A stretch of 31,120 nucleotides of DNA from positions 1-31,120 of the forward strand of contig CAYMJV010000036.1 in the NCBI GenBank assembly GCA_964390545.1. Reading direction: 5' to 3'. Position numbers and translations under genes: made by a program. Source of the DNA: CAYMJV01 sp964390545. GTDB lineage: Bacteria; Desulfobacterota; BSN033; UBA1163. Below are positions 22,925 through 30,948 of the stretch, in pieces. The stretch's first letter is position 1. Each line of letters opens with the position of its first letter. Below the pieces are notes generated by a model. It was not told the DNA's origin. It saw only the letters and a list, made by a program, of their open reading frames with translations, and searched no databases.

Positions 22925-23575
22925 ATGAAATTCTTTATTGATACAGCCAATCCTGATGAGATCAAGAGGGCCTATGAAATGGGAGTCATCGATGGCGTCA
23001 CAACCAATCCTACCTTGATTTCAAAGGAAAAAAAAGACTTCGAATCCCTCATTGAGGAGATCTGTAAGATTATAAAAGGTTTGCCCATTAGTCTCGAAGT
23101 ATTGAGCCTGAACTCCGAAGGGATGATCGAGGAAGCTAGAAGGCTTTCCAGAATGGGGGAAAACATTGTCGTCAAAATTCCAATGACGACCGAAGGCCTG
23201 AAGGCAATCAAGGTTTTGGTCTCAGAGGGGATCAAGACGAATACGACGCTCGTCTTCTCTCCCACCCAGGCTCTTCTGGCCGCGAAGGCGGGAACAACCT
23301 ACGTCAGTCCTTTCATCGGCCGATTGGATGATATCGCGCAGACGGGAATGGAGTTAATTGAGCAGATTGTAACGATCTTCACCAATTATGGATTTGAATC
23401 CCAGGTGATTGTTTCCAGCATCCGCCATCCCATTCATGTACTGGAAGCGGCTTTAATCGGAGCAGATGTAGCCACGATCCCCTACAAGGTCATCGAGCAA
23501 CTGGTGAAACACCCGCTCACCGATATTGGCATTGAACGATTCCTGGCAGACTGGAAGAAGGTTCCTAAGAAATAA
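22925..23575 (+). CDS. tal: Transaldolase / fructose-6-phosphate aldolase (TalC/FSA type)
   Basis: The product is 216 residues from ATG 22925; the ATG at 22922 abuts the Shine-Dalgarno GGGAGGAG and is less likely. The short single-domain transaldolase family is recognised by KFFIDTANPDEI, DGVTTNPTLI, the Schiff-base lysine K84 in VVKIPMTTEGL, NTTLVFSPTQALLA, and SPFIGRLDDI. It transfers dihydroxyacetone units between sugar phosphates in the non-oxidative pentose phosphate pathway, or acts as an F6P aldolase; the sequence does not decide between them. It is a single-gene unit between two terminator-like hairpins. Confidence 0.95.
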   Translation: MKFFIDTANPDEIKRAYEMGVIDGVTTNPTLISKEKKDFESLIEEICKIIKGLPISLEVLSLNSEGMIEEARRLSRMGENIVVKIPMTTEGLKAIKVLVSEGIKTNTTLVFSPTQALLAAKAGTTYVSPFIGRLDDIAQTGMELIEQIVTIFTNYGFESQVIVSSIRHPIHVLEAALIGADVATIPYKVIEQLVKHPLTDIGIERFLADWKKVPKK

Positions 23576-23576
23576 A

Positions 23577-23605
23577 AAGGGTCCCCTGGGTGAAGGGCCC
23601 TTTCC
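23577..23605 (+). terminator. Terminator-like hairpin between tal and hsp20
   Basis: AAGGGTCC (23577-23584) pairs with GGGCCCTT (23595-23602) including one G-U, with a T after the stem. It sits between convergent genes and could serve both. The T-run is short, so strength is uncertain. Confidence 0.55.
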
Positions 23606-23646
23606 TGCCGTCAACGTCCTCTTTAAAGGATTGAATAGCCGACCGC

Positions 23647-24090
23647 TCAGGTTTCCTCAACAGTAATCTGTTTAGGATAGCTATCGACCTTTTTGGAAAG
23701 GACAATGCGGAGCACACCATCCTTATAACCGGCCTTGATCTTTTCTTGGTCAATCCCCCTTGGAAGTGCAAAGGTGCGCTGGAAGGTTCCGAAAGGTCTC
23801 TGAATTTGAAGGTAACTGGTATCGGGGGATTCCTTGATAAATTTTCTCTCCCCTTGAATGATCAGGGTATTCTCTTCCACCTTAATTTCGATCTCATTCT
23901 GATTCATCTCCGGGATGTCCATTTTCAGGATGACCTCATTCCCCTTTTCCATAATGTCGACAGGTGGGGACCAAACTCCCCGAGGAACCTCCTCCTTCCA
24001 AATTCGGGAAAGGGTCTCATCGAAGAGCCGGGTCATCCGGTCCTGCATGGCCATCAGGTCTCGAAACGGTTCCCACTTCACATGAACCAT
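23647..24090 (-). CDS. Small heat-shock protein, Hsp20/alpha-crystallin family
   Basis: The product is 147 residues from the ATG at 24088-24090, preceded by TTGGAGGTG. An upstream in-frame TTG at 24105 is not needed. The N-terminal region is WEPFRDLMAMQDRMTRLFDE, typical of bacterial class A sHSPs. The alpha-crystallin domain covers about 40-140, with PPVDIMEKGNEVIL, FQRTFALPRGID and GVLRIVLSKK near the end. It is an ATP-independent holdase in the cytoplasm that hands clients to DnaK. Its promoter region (24120-24148) is close to consensus with repeated sequences beside the -35. Confidence 0.95.
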   Translation of the reverse strand: MVHVKWEPFRDLMAMQDRMTRLFDETLSRIWKEEVPRGVWSPPVDIMEKGNEVILKMDIPEMNQNEIEIKVEENTLIIQGERKFIKESPDTSYLQIQRPFGTFQRTFALPRGIDQEKIKAGYKDGVLRIVLSKKVDSYPKQITVEET

Positions 24091-24119
24091 ACGAATCACC
24101 TCCAATGGGATACAGGTAA

Positions 24120-24148
24120 AATATAATGCAAATGACGAGGGATGTCAA
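24120..24148 (-). promoter_or_regulatory. Near-consensus promoter of hsp20
   Basis: On the minus strand, TTGACA (plus 24143-24148) and TATATT (plus 24120-24125) are separated by exactly 17 nt. The -35 hexamer overlaps one base of a 14-bp inverted-repeat arm at 24148-24161. Confidence 0.75.
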
Positions 24149-24272
24149 CCCTGTGGAGTAAGGGGGAGTAAGGGAATATAATGGTGAATTCCTAATATCT
24201 TAGTTCATTCCAAGGATTGAATCACTAAAATGAATCCCGAGATTTACTCCACAGGGTCAACCTTGTGGAGTA
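24144..24272. repeat. Inverted and direct repeats upstream of hsp20
   Basis: ACCCTGTGGAGTAA at 24148-24161 is the exact reverse complement of TTACTCCACAGGGT at 24244-24257. In addition, GTCAACCCTGTGGAGTA at 24144-24160 recurs with one mismatch as a direct repeat at 24256-24272. The arms abut the hsp20 -35. The rest of 24162-24367 shows nothing else recognisable. Confidence 0.65.
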
Positions 24273-24367
24273 TGTGATGTGGGCCTTGCGCAGACTCTAT
24301 AGAAAATCATGCCGGAGCTTGGAAAAGGTCCTTAGATCTCAAGTGCAGAATTTATGATGACCCAGGT

Positions 24368-25081
24368 TTAGGTCCGACAGGTATAGCAGATATCAAAAAA
24401 ATCTTTCGAGAGCTTGGCCTGCTCCTTAAACTTCTCCAATTGAAACCAAGGGGCGAAATAGTTTCCGCAGACCTTACACTTTTTCATCTTTAGGGTTCGT
24501 TTCCAACGGATAATCGTCCGCTCGTCCCCCTCTTCTTTCATCTTAATGACATCCACCGGACAAGCAACCACACAGGCTCCACAGGCGATGCAGCTCATCG
24601 CCTCAGCCTGATAGGGAGGGATCATTTCCCTTCGGTCTCCTCGAAATGCAAAGTGGATGGCATTGGCCCCGACCACCTCTTCACACACCCTTCCGCAGAG
24701 GCCGCAGAGGATACAATCCTTCTCCTCCTTTTTGAAACGGACCTCATGTACACCCATCTCCCCGGCCATATCCTGAATGAGTTTGTCATCGGGACACATT
24801 GCTAAGATGAGCTCGATCATCATCCGGCGGGCCCGAAGCACTTTCTCCGTCTTCGTGGACACCTTGATGCCTTCCAAAACAGGATAGGTGCAAGCCGTGG
24901 TCAACCGTGTTTTTCCCTTTCTCGCTACTTCCACCAGACAGACACGGCAGGCCCCATAGGGCCTTACCGATTCGTGATAGCAAAGATGTGGAATTTCAAT
25001 TCCTGCGTCGAGTGACACTTCCAAGATATTTCCATTTTCTCGTCCTTCAACCGGTTGCCCATCAATTATAAATGGAATCAT
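24368..25081 (-). CDS. HoxU/NuoG-N-terminal-like Fe-S subunit of an NAD(H) diaphorase module
   Basis: A 237-residue protein. A plant-type [2Fe-2S] domain has C34, C45, C48 and C64. Two [4Fe-4S] sites follow: C123, C126, C129, C133 (CILCGLCGRVC) and C164, C167, C170, C174 (CIACGACVVAC). An extra C-terminal zinc-ribbon-like set is C202, C205, C232, C235. It corresponds to HoxU or the first part of NuoG and would link NuoF to an electron partner. It is the last gene of the por-nuoEF operon. No molybdopterin or hydrogenase domain is attached. The start has GGGAGGA upstream. The 206-nt gap to nuoF (25082-25287) holds low-complexity repeats. Confidence 0.87.
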   Translation of the reverse strand: MIPFIIDGQPVEGRENGNILEVSLDAGIEIPHLCYHESVRPYGACRVCLVEVARKGKTRLTTACTYPVLEGIKVSTKTEKVLRARRMMIELILAMCPDDKLIQDMAGEMGVHEVRFKKEEKDCILCGLCGRVCEEVVGANAIHFAFRGDRREMIPPYQAEAMSCIACGACVVACPVDVIKMKEEGDERTIIRWKRTLKMKKCKVCGNYFAPWFQLEKFKEQAKLSKDFFDICYTCRT

Positions 25082-25287
25082 TGATCTTTCCTCCCAATCC
25101 CGCGCATCCGGGACAACGATGTCTTGCTGACTCCAATTTCAAATCCCAAGCTCCAAATCCCAAATCCCAAATAAATACCAAATTCCAATTTCAAATATCC
25201 AAAAAATGATTTTCTTGTTTTGAGTTTTGAATTTTGGTCATTCGGATTTGTTTGTGATTTGGTGCTTGGAATTTGGTGCTTACCCGG
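25082..25287. repeat. Low-complexity CCAAAT/TTTGGA inverted repeat region
   Basis: The left half (about 25132-25205) is CAAATCCCAAG/CCAAATCCCAAA-rich. The right half (about 25215-25280) carries the complementary pattern (GATTTGGTGCTTGGAATTTGG), so the region can fold into a long imperfect stem. It is related to the stretches before copies 2 and 3 of the palindromic repeat. No gene. Confidence 0.6.
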
Positions 25288-27216
25288 TTATTCTACCTCC
25301 ACGGCCTCAACTTTACAGGCTTCGAGACACATCCCGCACTTGATGCACTTTTTCTGATCAATCTTGAAAGGCTTCCCTTTCTCCTTCTTCGTCTTCTGTT
25401 TTCCGGTGATCGCCTCCGCAGGGCAGGCCTTCGCACATCTACCGCAGGAAATGCACACATCGGAGAGAATTCTGTATTTGAGAAGAGCTCGGCAGACCTT
25501 TGCCGGACACCGTTTGTGAATGATATGTTCTTCGTATTCGTCTCGGAAATAGCGAATGGTCGAGAGGACCGGGTTGGGAGCGGTCCCTCCCAGCTGGCAC
25601 AGGGAGGCCTCTGCCGTCACCCACCCCAATTCTTCGAGGAGGGCGATGTGGTCGATCGTCCCCCTGCCTTCTGTAATTTCTGTCAAAATCTCATGCATCC
25701 GTTTCGTCCCTTCCCGACAGGACGTACATTTCCCACAGGATTCGTCTTTGAGAAAGTTCATGAAATACTTGGCGACATCGACCATGCAGGTCGATTCATC
25801 CATGACAATCATTCCGCCAGAGCCCATCATCGAGCCCACCTCTGTCAGTCGATCGAAATCGACGGGCAGATTCAGCAGAGACTCGGGAATGCATCCGCCC
25901 GAGGGACCTCCGGTTTGGACGGCTTTGAACTTCTTGCCCTCTGGGACTCCGCCTCCGACATCATAGACGATCTCCCGCAAGGTGATTCCCATGGGAACCT
26001 CAACAAGACCGGTATTGTTCACCTTGCCCACGACGGAAAAGACTTTGGTTCCCTTACTCCCCTCCGTTCCAATCTTGGAGTACCAGTCTGCTCCCCGGGA
26101 GATGATGATCGGAACGTTATTCCAAGTCTCCACGTTATTCAGGTTGCTGGGTTTATCCCACAAACCGCTCTCCGTTGTATGGATATGTTTGGCCCGAGGC
26201 TCCCCGACGCTACCCTCAATCGAAGCCATCAGCGCAGTCGATTCTCCGCAAACAAAAGCCCCCCCTCCCCGGAATAAGTTGATCTTGAGGGAGAACCCTG
26301 AGCCCAGAATATTCTCTCCCAGAAGCCCCACCTTCTCGGCTTCAGCGAGGGCAATCCGAAGCTTTTGGATGGCCAGGGGATATTCATCCCGAACATAGAT
26401 GAACCCCTCGCGAGCTCCGATCGCATAGGCACCGATGATCATCCCTTCGATCACGCTGTGAGGATCGCCTTCCAGAACGCTCCGATCCATGTAAGCCCCG
26501 GGGTCCCCTTCGTCCGCATTACAGAGAATAAATTTCCGATCTCCCTTGGCTCTTCGGGCAGACTCCCATTTATTGCCCGTGGGAAATCCAGCCCCGCCCC
26601 TTCCACGAAGCCCTGAGCGCTTTACCTCTTCGATGATCGCTTCCGGTTTCATATCAAAAAGGGCCTTACAGAGTGAAAAATATCCCCCTCTGGCCACATA
26701 CTCTTCAATGCTGTCCGGGTTGATGAAGCCGCAATTCCTCAGTGCGATTTTCAGCTGCTTGCCATAGAAAGGAACTTGATGGTAAAGAGGTGTCCCGTCG
26801 ACCCCGCTGGGAGTTTGGAGGATTGAATAATCCTTTGTTTTGCCATCCACGATCCAATCTTCACGCTCCATCTTGCACAGCAACAGATCTCCCACCACCT
26901 TGTTCTCCAACCATTGGTGGACCAATTCGGCAGACCGCTCGGGAGTCACCCCTTGATAGAAGATTCTCGGTTTTCCGGGTTCCAAGATATCGACGACAGG
27001 CTCCCTCTGGCAAAACCCGATGCATCCTGTTTGACTCAGCCGTATCGGCAGCTTCCCTTTCTCCACCTCTTTCTGGATGGCGTCATACACCTTACCAGCT
27101 CCAGTGGAAAGGCCGCAGGTCGCCATGCCCACAGAGATCTTGGTTGTCCCGGGATAGAGGGTTTTCAACCCCACCTCCCTCATCTTCTCCAAATCAGCTT
27201 TTGTTTGAATCTTCAT
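25288..27216 (-). CDS. nuoF: NuoF/HndC-type NADH-binding FMN/Fe-S subunit with C-terminal ferredoxin
   Basis: A 642-residue protein. The N-terminal thioredoxin-like [2Fe-2S]-type domain (about 1-100) has C34, C65 and C69 visible. The NuoF core (about 130-530) carries the FMN/NAD motifs GLRGRGGAGFPTGNKW, NADEGDPGAYMDR and GGGAFVCGESTALMASIEG. Its [4Fe-4S] site is SCGKCTSCREG plus a distal CQLGG. A C-terminal 2x[4Fe-4S] ferredoxin domain has CISCGRCAKAC and CIKCGMCLEAC. This is the architecture of HndC/HymB/HoxF-like diaphorase subunits, which exchange electrons between NAD(P)H and Fe-S clusters. It lies between nuoE and the HoxU-like gene. The N-terminal domain appears to lack the usual fourth Cys beside C34 (ATCGLSTGA). 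Confident family call; the coenzyme preference is not known. Confidence 0.95.
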   Translation of the reverse strand: MKIQTKADLEKMREVGLKTLYPGTTKISVGMATCGLSTGAGKVYDAIQKEVEKGKLPIRLSQTGCIGFCQREPVVDILEPGKPRIFYQGVTPERSAELVHQWLENKVVGDLLLCKMEREDWIVDGKTKDYSILQTPSGVDGTPLYHQVPFYGKQLKIALRNCGFINPDSIEEYVARGGYFSLCKALFDMKPEAIIEEVKRSGLRGRGGAGFPTGNKWESARRAKGDRKFILCNADEGDPGAYMDRSVLEGDPHSVIEGMIIGAYAIGAREGFIYVRDEYPLAIQKLRIALAEAEKVGLLGENILGSGFSLKINLFRGGGAFVCGESTALMASIEGSVGEPRAKHIHTTESGLWDKPSNLNNVETWNNVPIIISRGADWYSKIGTEGSKGTKVFSVVGKVNNTGLVEVPMGITLREIVYDVGGGVPEGKKFKAVQTGGPSGGCIPESLLNLPVDFDRLTEVGSMMGSGGMIVMDESTCMVDVAKYFMNFLKDESCGKCTSCREGTKRMHEILTEITEGRGTIDHIALLEELGWVTAEASLCQLGGTAPNPVLSTIRYFRDEYEEHIIHKRCPAKVCRALLKYRILSDVCISCGRCAKACPAEAITGKQKTKKEKGKPFKIDQKKCIKCGMCLEACKVEAVEVE

Positions 27217-27233
27217 CTTTCCCTCAGCATATT

Positions 27234-27283
27234 CCCCTCACCCCATCCCTCTCCCCAGCGGGGAGAGGGGAAAGGTGAGGGGG
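27234..27283. repeat. Palindromic repeat, copy 4
   Basis: CCCCTCACCCCATCCCTCTC with CCCAGCGGGG centre and the GAGAGGGGAAAGGTGAGGGGG arm. It sits between nuoF and nuoE in the minus-strand operon. Confidence 0.85.
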
Positions 27284-27306
27284 TATCTTGATCTTTACAT
27301 CGAACG

Positions 27307-27914
27307 CTATTTGAATTCCTTCAGGATCGAAGGCATCTTATCTTGTGTCAACCGGCCAAAGACNNNNNNNNNNNNNNNNNNNNNNNNNNNNNNNNNNNNN
27401 NNNNNNNNNNNNNNNNNNNNNNNNNNNNNNNNNNNNNNNNNNNNNNNNNNNNNNNNNNNNNNNATTTGAATTCCTTCAGGATCGAAGGCATCTTATCTTG
27501 TGTCAACCGGCCAAAGACTTCCCCGTCCACAACCGCCACGGGTCCCAGGCTGCAGCAGCCAACGCATCGGACCAATTCTAAGGTGAACCGCTTATCCTTG
27601 GTCGTCTCCCCAACAGAAATACCTAAATCCCTCTCCAGTTTATCCATAATCTTATTTCCTCCGCGAACATGGCAAGCCGTCCCCAAGCAGACATCAACCT
27701 TGTGCCGTCCTCGCGGTTTAATACTTAAGGCATTATAGAAGGTGGCTATCCGAAAGATCGCGGTCATTGGAATGTGCATCTTCTCGGAAATATATTCCAA
27801 CGTCTCTTTGGGAAGATACCTCTCTTTAGCCTGAACGTCCTGAAGGATCGCTAGAATGGCAGATTCCTTTCCTCCATATTGTTTAACAATGGCATCAATC
27901 TCTGACTGAGTCAT
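27307..27914 (-). CDS. nuoE: NuoE-type [2Fe-2S] subunit, interrupted by a false assembly gap
   Basis: The intact part (27465-27914) encodes 150 residues ending KMPSILKEFK. Thioredoxin-like [2Fe-2S] ligands are C76 and C81 (VCLGTAC) and C117 and C121 (RCVGCC). NuoE passes electrons to or from NuoF. A run of 100 N (27364-27463) follows, and the 55 bases before it (27309-27363) are identical to the 55 after it (27464-27518). If one copy and the N run are removed, the frame reads AAA-TAG, with the stop completed at 27307-27309. That gives a normal-length NuoE (family about 150-165 residues). As printed, the reading frame through the Ns is wrong. Its start overlaps the end of porB by 20 nt. Confidence 0.9.
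27309..27518. other. Scaffold gap (100 N) flanked by identical 55-bp sequence
   Basis: Ns occupy 27364-27463, exactly 100, a common placeholder length. The 55-bp flanks 27309-27363 and 27464-27518 match base for base. This looks like two contig ends overlapping by an assembler k-mer length and not merged, not a biological repeat. Confidence 0.9.
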
Positions 27915-28848
27915 CTCTTGCTCCCTTCGCAGCCTTTTCTTTCAACTCCTTATACTCCTTATGGACTCGTTTCTCTATCTCTTCGATCAGTTCATCGGTC
28001 AGATGTCGAAACCTTCCCTGCAGTTTGATGTACTCCTTCACAGGTCTCAACTTTGGAAAATCGATGCTCAACCGATACCGACCGTACTCCACTTCATAAA
28101 GAGGAAAGATCCCTGTCTCAGCGGCCAAGCGACCCAGCTTGATGGAGAGTTCTGGCGCAGACCTCCATCCCGTTGGGCAGACAGAAAGGATATGAACGTA
28201 GGCGGGTCCTTTCGTATCCGCTGCCTTCTTCACCTTCTGGACAAGGTCTATCGGATAACTGGGGCAGGCCGTGGCGACATAAGGTATATTATGAGCCGCC
28301 GCGATGGCGGCCATGTTCTTCTTCCAGGTAATCTGCCCCATCTGCATCTTCCCGGCAGGCGAGGTCGTGGTAGAAGCACCAAAAGGCGTGGAGGACGATC
28401 GTTGAATCCCGGTGTTCATGTACGCCTCATTATCGGTGCAGATGTAAGTGAAGTCGTGACCTCTCTCAAAGGCTCCCGAAAGGGCCTGGAGTCCAATGTC
28501 GGCTGTGCCTCCGTCACCCCCCATGGCGAGGGTCACGATCTTTTTCTGAGGAATTCTCCCTTTTCGCATCAAAACCTTTAGCGCGGATTCGATGCCTGAA
28601 GCCACGGCAGCCGTATTCTCGAAAGCCACATGAAACCAAGGAACTCTCCAAGAGGTATAGGGAAGTGGAGAGGAGACGATCTCCATACATCCTGTGGCAT
28701 TCGCAATGATGACATTTCTCCCCAGGGCCTTAGCCACCAGTCGGACGGCCAATGCTTCAGCACATCCCTGGCATGCCCGATGGCCAGGTGCAAAGTTTTC
28801 CTTCAGAGTCAGCGTTCTGACGGCAAAGACATTTAAATTTTCTGTCAT
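27895..28848 (-). CDS. porB: Pyruvate:ferredoxin oxidoreductase beta subunit (PorB)
   Basis: A 317-residue TPP-binding subunit. [4Fe-4S] ligands are C26 and C29 in HRACQGCAEAL, C54 in ATGCMEI, and a later Cys in SVCPTGW. The TPP/Mg site is MGGDGGTADIG with DNEAYMNTG, and SSPLPYTSW and FENTAAVASGIE are typical of PorB. With PorA it cleaves pyruvate to acetyl-CoA and CO2, reducing ferredoxin. The ATG overlaps the porA stop by 4 nt (ATGA), and its end overlaps nuoE by 20 nt, so translation across POR and diaphorase genes looks coupled. Confidence 0.95.
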   Translation of the reverse strand: MTENLNVFAVRTLTLKENFAPGHRACQGCAEALAVRLVAKALGRNVIIANATGCMEIVSSPLPYTSWRVPWFHVAFENTAAVASGIESALKVLMRKGRIPQKKIVTLAMGGDGGTADIGLQALSGAFERGHDFTYICTDNEAYMNTGIQRSSSTPFGASTTTSPAGKMQMGQITWKKNMAAIAAAHNIPYVATACPSYPIDLVQKVKKAADTKGPAYVHILSVCPTGWRSAPELSIKLGRLAAETGIFPLYEVEYGRYRLSIDFPKLRPVKEYIKLQGRFRHLTDELIEEIEKRVHKEYKELKEKAAKGARDDSVRD

Positions 28849-30020
28849 TCTCTCACCCCGTAAATTTCGTAACCTTCTTTGTTCCCTCCTTCGATTTCGA
28901 TCTCGGCCTTATCCACCATCTTGACGAAATCTTGAGGGGCCACATCCCTGCCTGAAATTCCGGCGACAAAGTTATAAATCGCTGGTCTATTTTCGCTCCC
29001 ATATAGGGCGGATCTCACTTCAGAGGCCACTGGCCCCCCAGGCCCTCCAACCGAGATGGCCCGGTCGATGACGACTAATCGTTTTGCACCAAGGGTTGCC
29101 TTTTTAAGTTCATCGAAAGGAAAGGGTCGCCAGAGTCGGATCTTCACCAATCCAACCGATCTTCCCCCCTCCCTCAACTTGTCAACAGCCACGGAGGCCG
29201 TTTCTCCGAAACTTCCCATGGTGACCAATAAGGTCTCTGCGTCCTCTGCCTTGTAAGTTTCGATGGGTTTATAATATCTTCCCGTCATGTCTCCAAAGGC
29301 CTTCCACGTTTCTAAGATTTTAGGCATGGAGGACCAGATGGCCACTTCCTGGGCCTTCTTCGCCTCTGCAAAGATGCTAGGAAGTGCAAAGGCACCCATG
29401 GTGATCGGGTGATCAGGATGGAGACGATAAAGGGGTTGGTAGGGAGGCAAGAATTGATCGATCTTTTCCTGCTCAATCATTTCAAAAGGTTCAATGACAT
29501 GGCTTAAGGTAAATCCATCCATATTGATGATCACAGGAAGAAGAACCTCTCTGTCCTCGGCCAATCGGTAAGAAATGAAGACATGATCGTAAACCTCTTG
29601 ACCGTTCTCTGTGAAAAACTGGATCCATCCGCAATCCCGAATGGACATCACATCGCTGTGGTCATTCCAGATGCTCAGCGGAGCGGAGAGCGTTCGGTTT
29701 GCAAGGATCATGACGATGGGTAACCTCAGGCCAGAGGCGATGTAGGTGATTTCACTCATGAGCGCCAACCCTTGAGAACTTGTACAAGTAAAAGATCGTG
29801 CCCCTGTCGCCTCACTCCCCACACAGACGCTCAGGGCGGAGTGTTCCGATTCCACACAGAAGAATTCCGCATCCATTTCCCCGTTGGCCACCAGTTCCGA
29901 AAGGTGCTCAACAATATGCGTCTGGGGGGTAATGGGATAAGCCGAGATCACATCCACGTCAGCCTGCTTGACCGCTTCGGCTGCGGCGATCGAAACTTCC
30001 ATTCCAACCCTTTTTCCCAT
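28845..30020 (-). CDS. porA: Pyruvate:ferredoxin oxidoreductase alpha subunit (PorA)
   Basis: The product is 391 residues from the ATG at 30018-30020. That ATG overlaps the stop of porD as TAATG; the frame extends further upstream into porD but that part is not family sequence. Motifs are AYPITPQTHIVE, VESEHSALS, ATGARSFTCTSSQGLALM and the substrate-region NRTLSAPLSIWNDHSD. A C-terminal domain carries VVIDRAISVGGPGGPVASEV. These match PorA of four-subunit pyruvate oxidoreductases rather than 2-oxoglutarate KorA. The enzyme is cytoplasmic. Substrate is inferred from similarity; related 2-oxoacids cannot be excluded. Confidence 0.94.
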   Translation of the reverse strand: MGKRVGMEVSIAAAEAVKQADVDVISAYPITPQTHIVEHLSELVANGEMDAEFFCVESEHSALSVCVGSEATGARSFTCTSSQGLALMSEITYIASGLRLPIVMILANRTLSAPLSIWNDHSDVMSIRDCGWIQFFTENGQEVYDHVFISYRLAEDREVLLPVIINMDGFTLSHVIEPFEMIEQEKIDQFLPPYQPLYRLHPDHPITMGAFALPSIFAEAKKAQEVAIWSSMPKILETWKAFGDMTGRYYKPIETYKAEDAETLLVTMGSFGETASVAVDKLREGGRSVGLVKIRLWRPFPFDELKKATLGAKRLVVIDRAISVGGPGGPVASEVRSALYGSENRPAIYNFVAGISGRDVAPQDFVKMVDKAEIEIEGGNKEGYEIYGVRE

Positions 30021-30319
30021 TATTTCGCCTCCTCCTCCACCACCATCGAGATCGCTCCGGTGGGACACTCCTTGGCACAGATGCCACAACCCTTGCAGTA
30101 AAAAAGGTCTGCAATGAAGTAGCTCTCCTCGTCCAAGTTATAAGCCATATCTGGACAGAAGATATAGCATAATCCGCAATGGATGCACTTCTCCTTGTCC
30201 AGAATGGGCTTGAGACTTTTCCAGTCCCCTGTTCGGTATTGACTCGCGTTCCCGGGCTCCAGGACGACGTTGCCGATCGGTATTTCCTTCCATGTCCATT
30301 CGTTTTCTGGTTTGGTCAT
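30020..30319 (-). CDS. porD: Pyruvate:ferredoxin oxidoreductase delta subunit (PorD), 2x[4Fe-4S] ferredoxin
   Basis: A 99-residue protein with two [4Fe-4S] binding motifs: C45, C48, C51, C55 (CIHCGLCYIFC) and C75, C78, C81, C85 (CKGCGICAKEC). The N-terminal stretch includes WKEIPIG and TGDWKSLKPIL, typical of PorD. It conducts electrons between the PorAB active site and the external acceptor. It starts 25 nt after porG and its stop overlaps the porA start by one base. Confidence 0.95.
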   Translation of the reverse strand: MTKPENEWTWKEIPIGNVVLEPGNASQYRTGDWKSLKPILDKEKCIHCGLCYIFCPDMAYNLDEESYFIADLFYCKGCGICAKECPTGAISMVVEEEAK

Positions 30320-30344
30320 CTTTGATACCTCTTCTTATTGAAGT

Positions 30345-30893
30345 CTATTGGAGGAGAACGGTGTCTTGATAGGCTCGCTCAAAAGCAGAAATATTCTTCT
30401 CGGCGATTCGTCCGAACCGTTCCTTGAGCGGAGGGATAAATGATTCCCTTTTGACCACTCCCGATGCCTTGACCAAAGATCCCAGCAACGTCGTATTGGT
30501 GATGGGAAGACCGAGAATTTCCCTCGCAATTTTTACGGCGTCCACGACTGCGATCCGGTTTTTGATTCGCAAGATCTCCCTTACTTTCTCGGGAGAATCC
30601 GTGCTGGTGGTAACGACAACCCCTTTTTCCTTCAATCCCGCCGCGACATTAACAATCTTCAAAAGGGAAGCATCCAGCACCACCACAATATCGGGCTCGT
30701 AAATATTTGCCCTGATCCTAATGCGTTCTTCATCGATTCGACAGAAGGCCACGACAGGTGCCCCTCTCCGTTCAGGACCGAAGCTCGGAAAAGCCTGAGC
30801 ATACTTCCCTTCTCCGATGGCTGCCAAGGCTAATAGCTCCGCCGAGGTCACTGCGCCTTGACCGCCTCTTCCATGGAATCGGATCTCGATCAT
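30345..30893 (-). CDS. porG: Pyruvate:ferredoxin oxidoreductase gamma subunit (PorG)
   Basis: A 182-residue protein with the gamma-subunit pattern: [36 protein letters not shown] and [17 protein letters not shown] near the C-terminus. It is the first gene of the minus-strand operon. The start has AAGGAG six bases upstream, and a promoter is placed at 30920-30948. It forms part of the PorABDG complex. Confidence 0.95.
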
Positions 30894-30919
30894 TGCATTC
30901 TCCTTAAACGAACAAAAGA

Positions 30920-30948
30920 GATATAAAATATTTCACAAATTTTTGCAA
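30920..30948 (-). promoter_or_regulatory. Candidate promoter of the por-nuoEF operon
   Basis: On the minus strand, TTGCAA (plus 30943-30948) and TATATC (plus 30920-30925) with a 17-nt spacer, about 27 nt upstream of the porG start. Beyond it, 30949-31120 is AT-rich and then CT-rich with no gene or clear element. Confidence 0.55.

Noticed and set aside
25273..26277. 334-residue plus-strand frame opposite nuoF
   Set aside because: It is an antisense shadow of a well-conserved NuoF coding region with no recognisable domain.
12732..27283. CRISPR array
   Set aside because: The palindromic repeats are single dispersed copies kilobases apart with no regular spacers and no cas genes.
27275..27738. 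Plus-strand frames running through the N block
   Set aside because: They consist mostly of undetermined residues and lie antisense to nuoE in the false-gap region.
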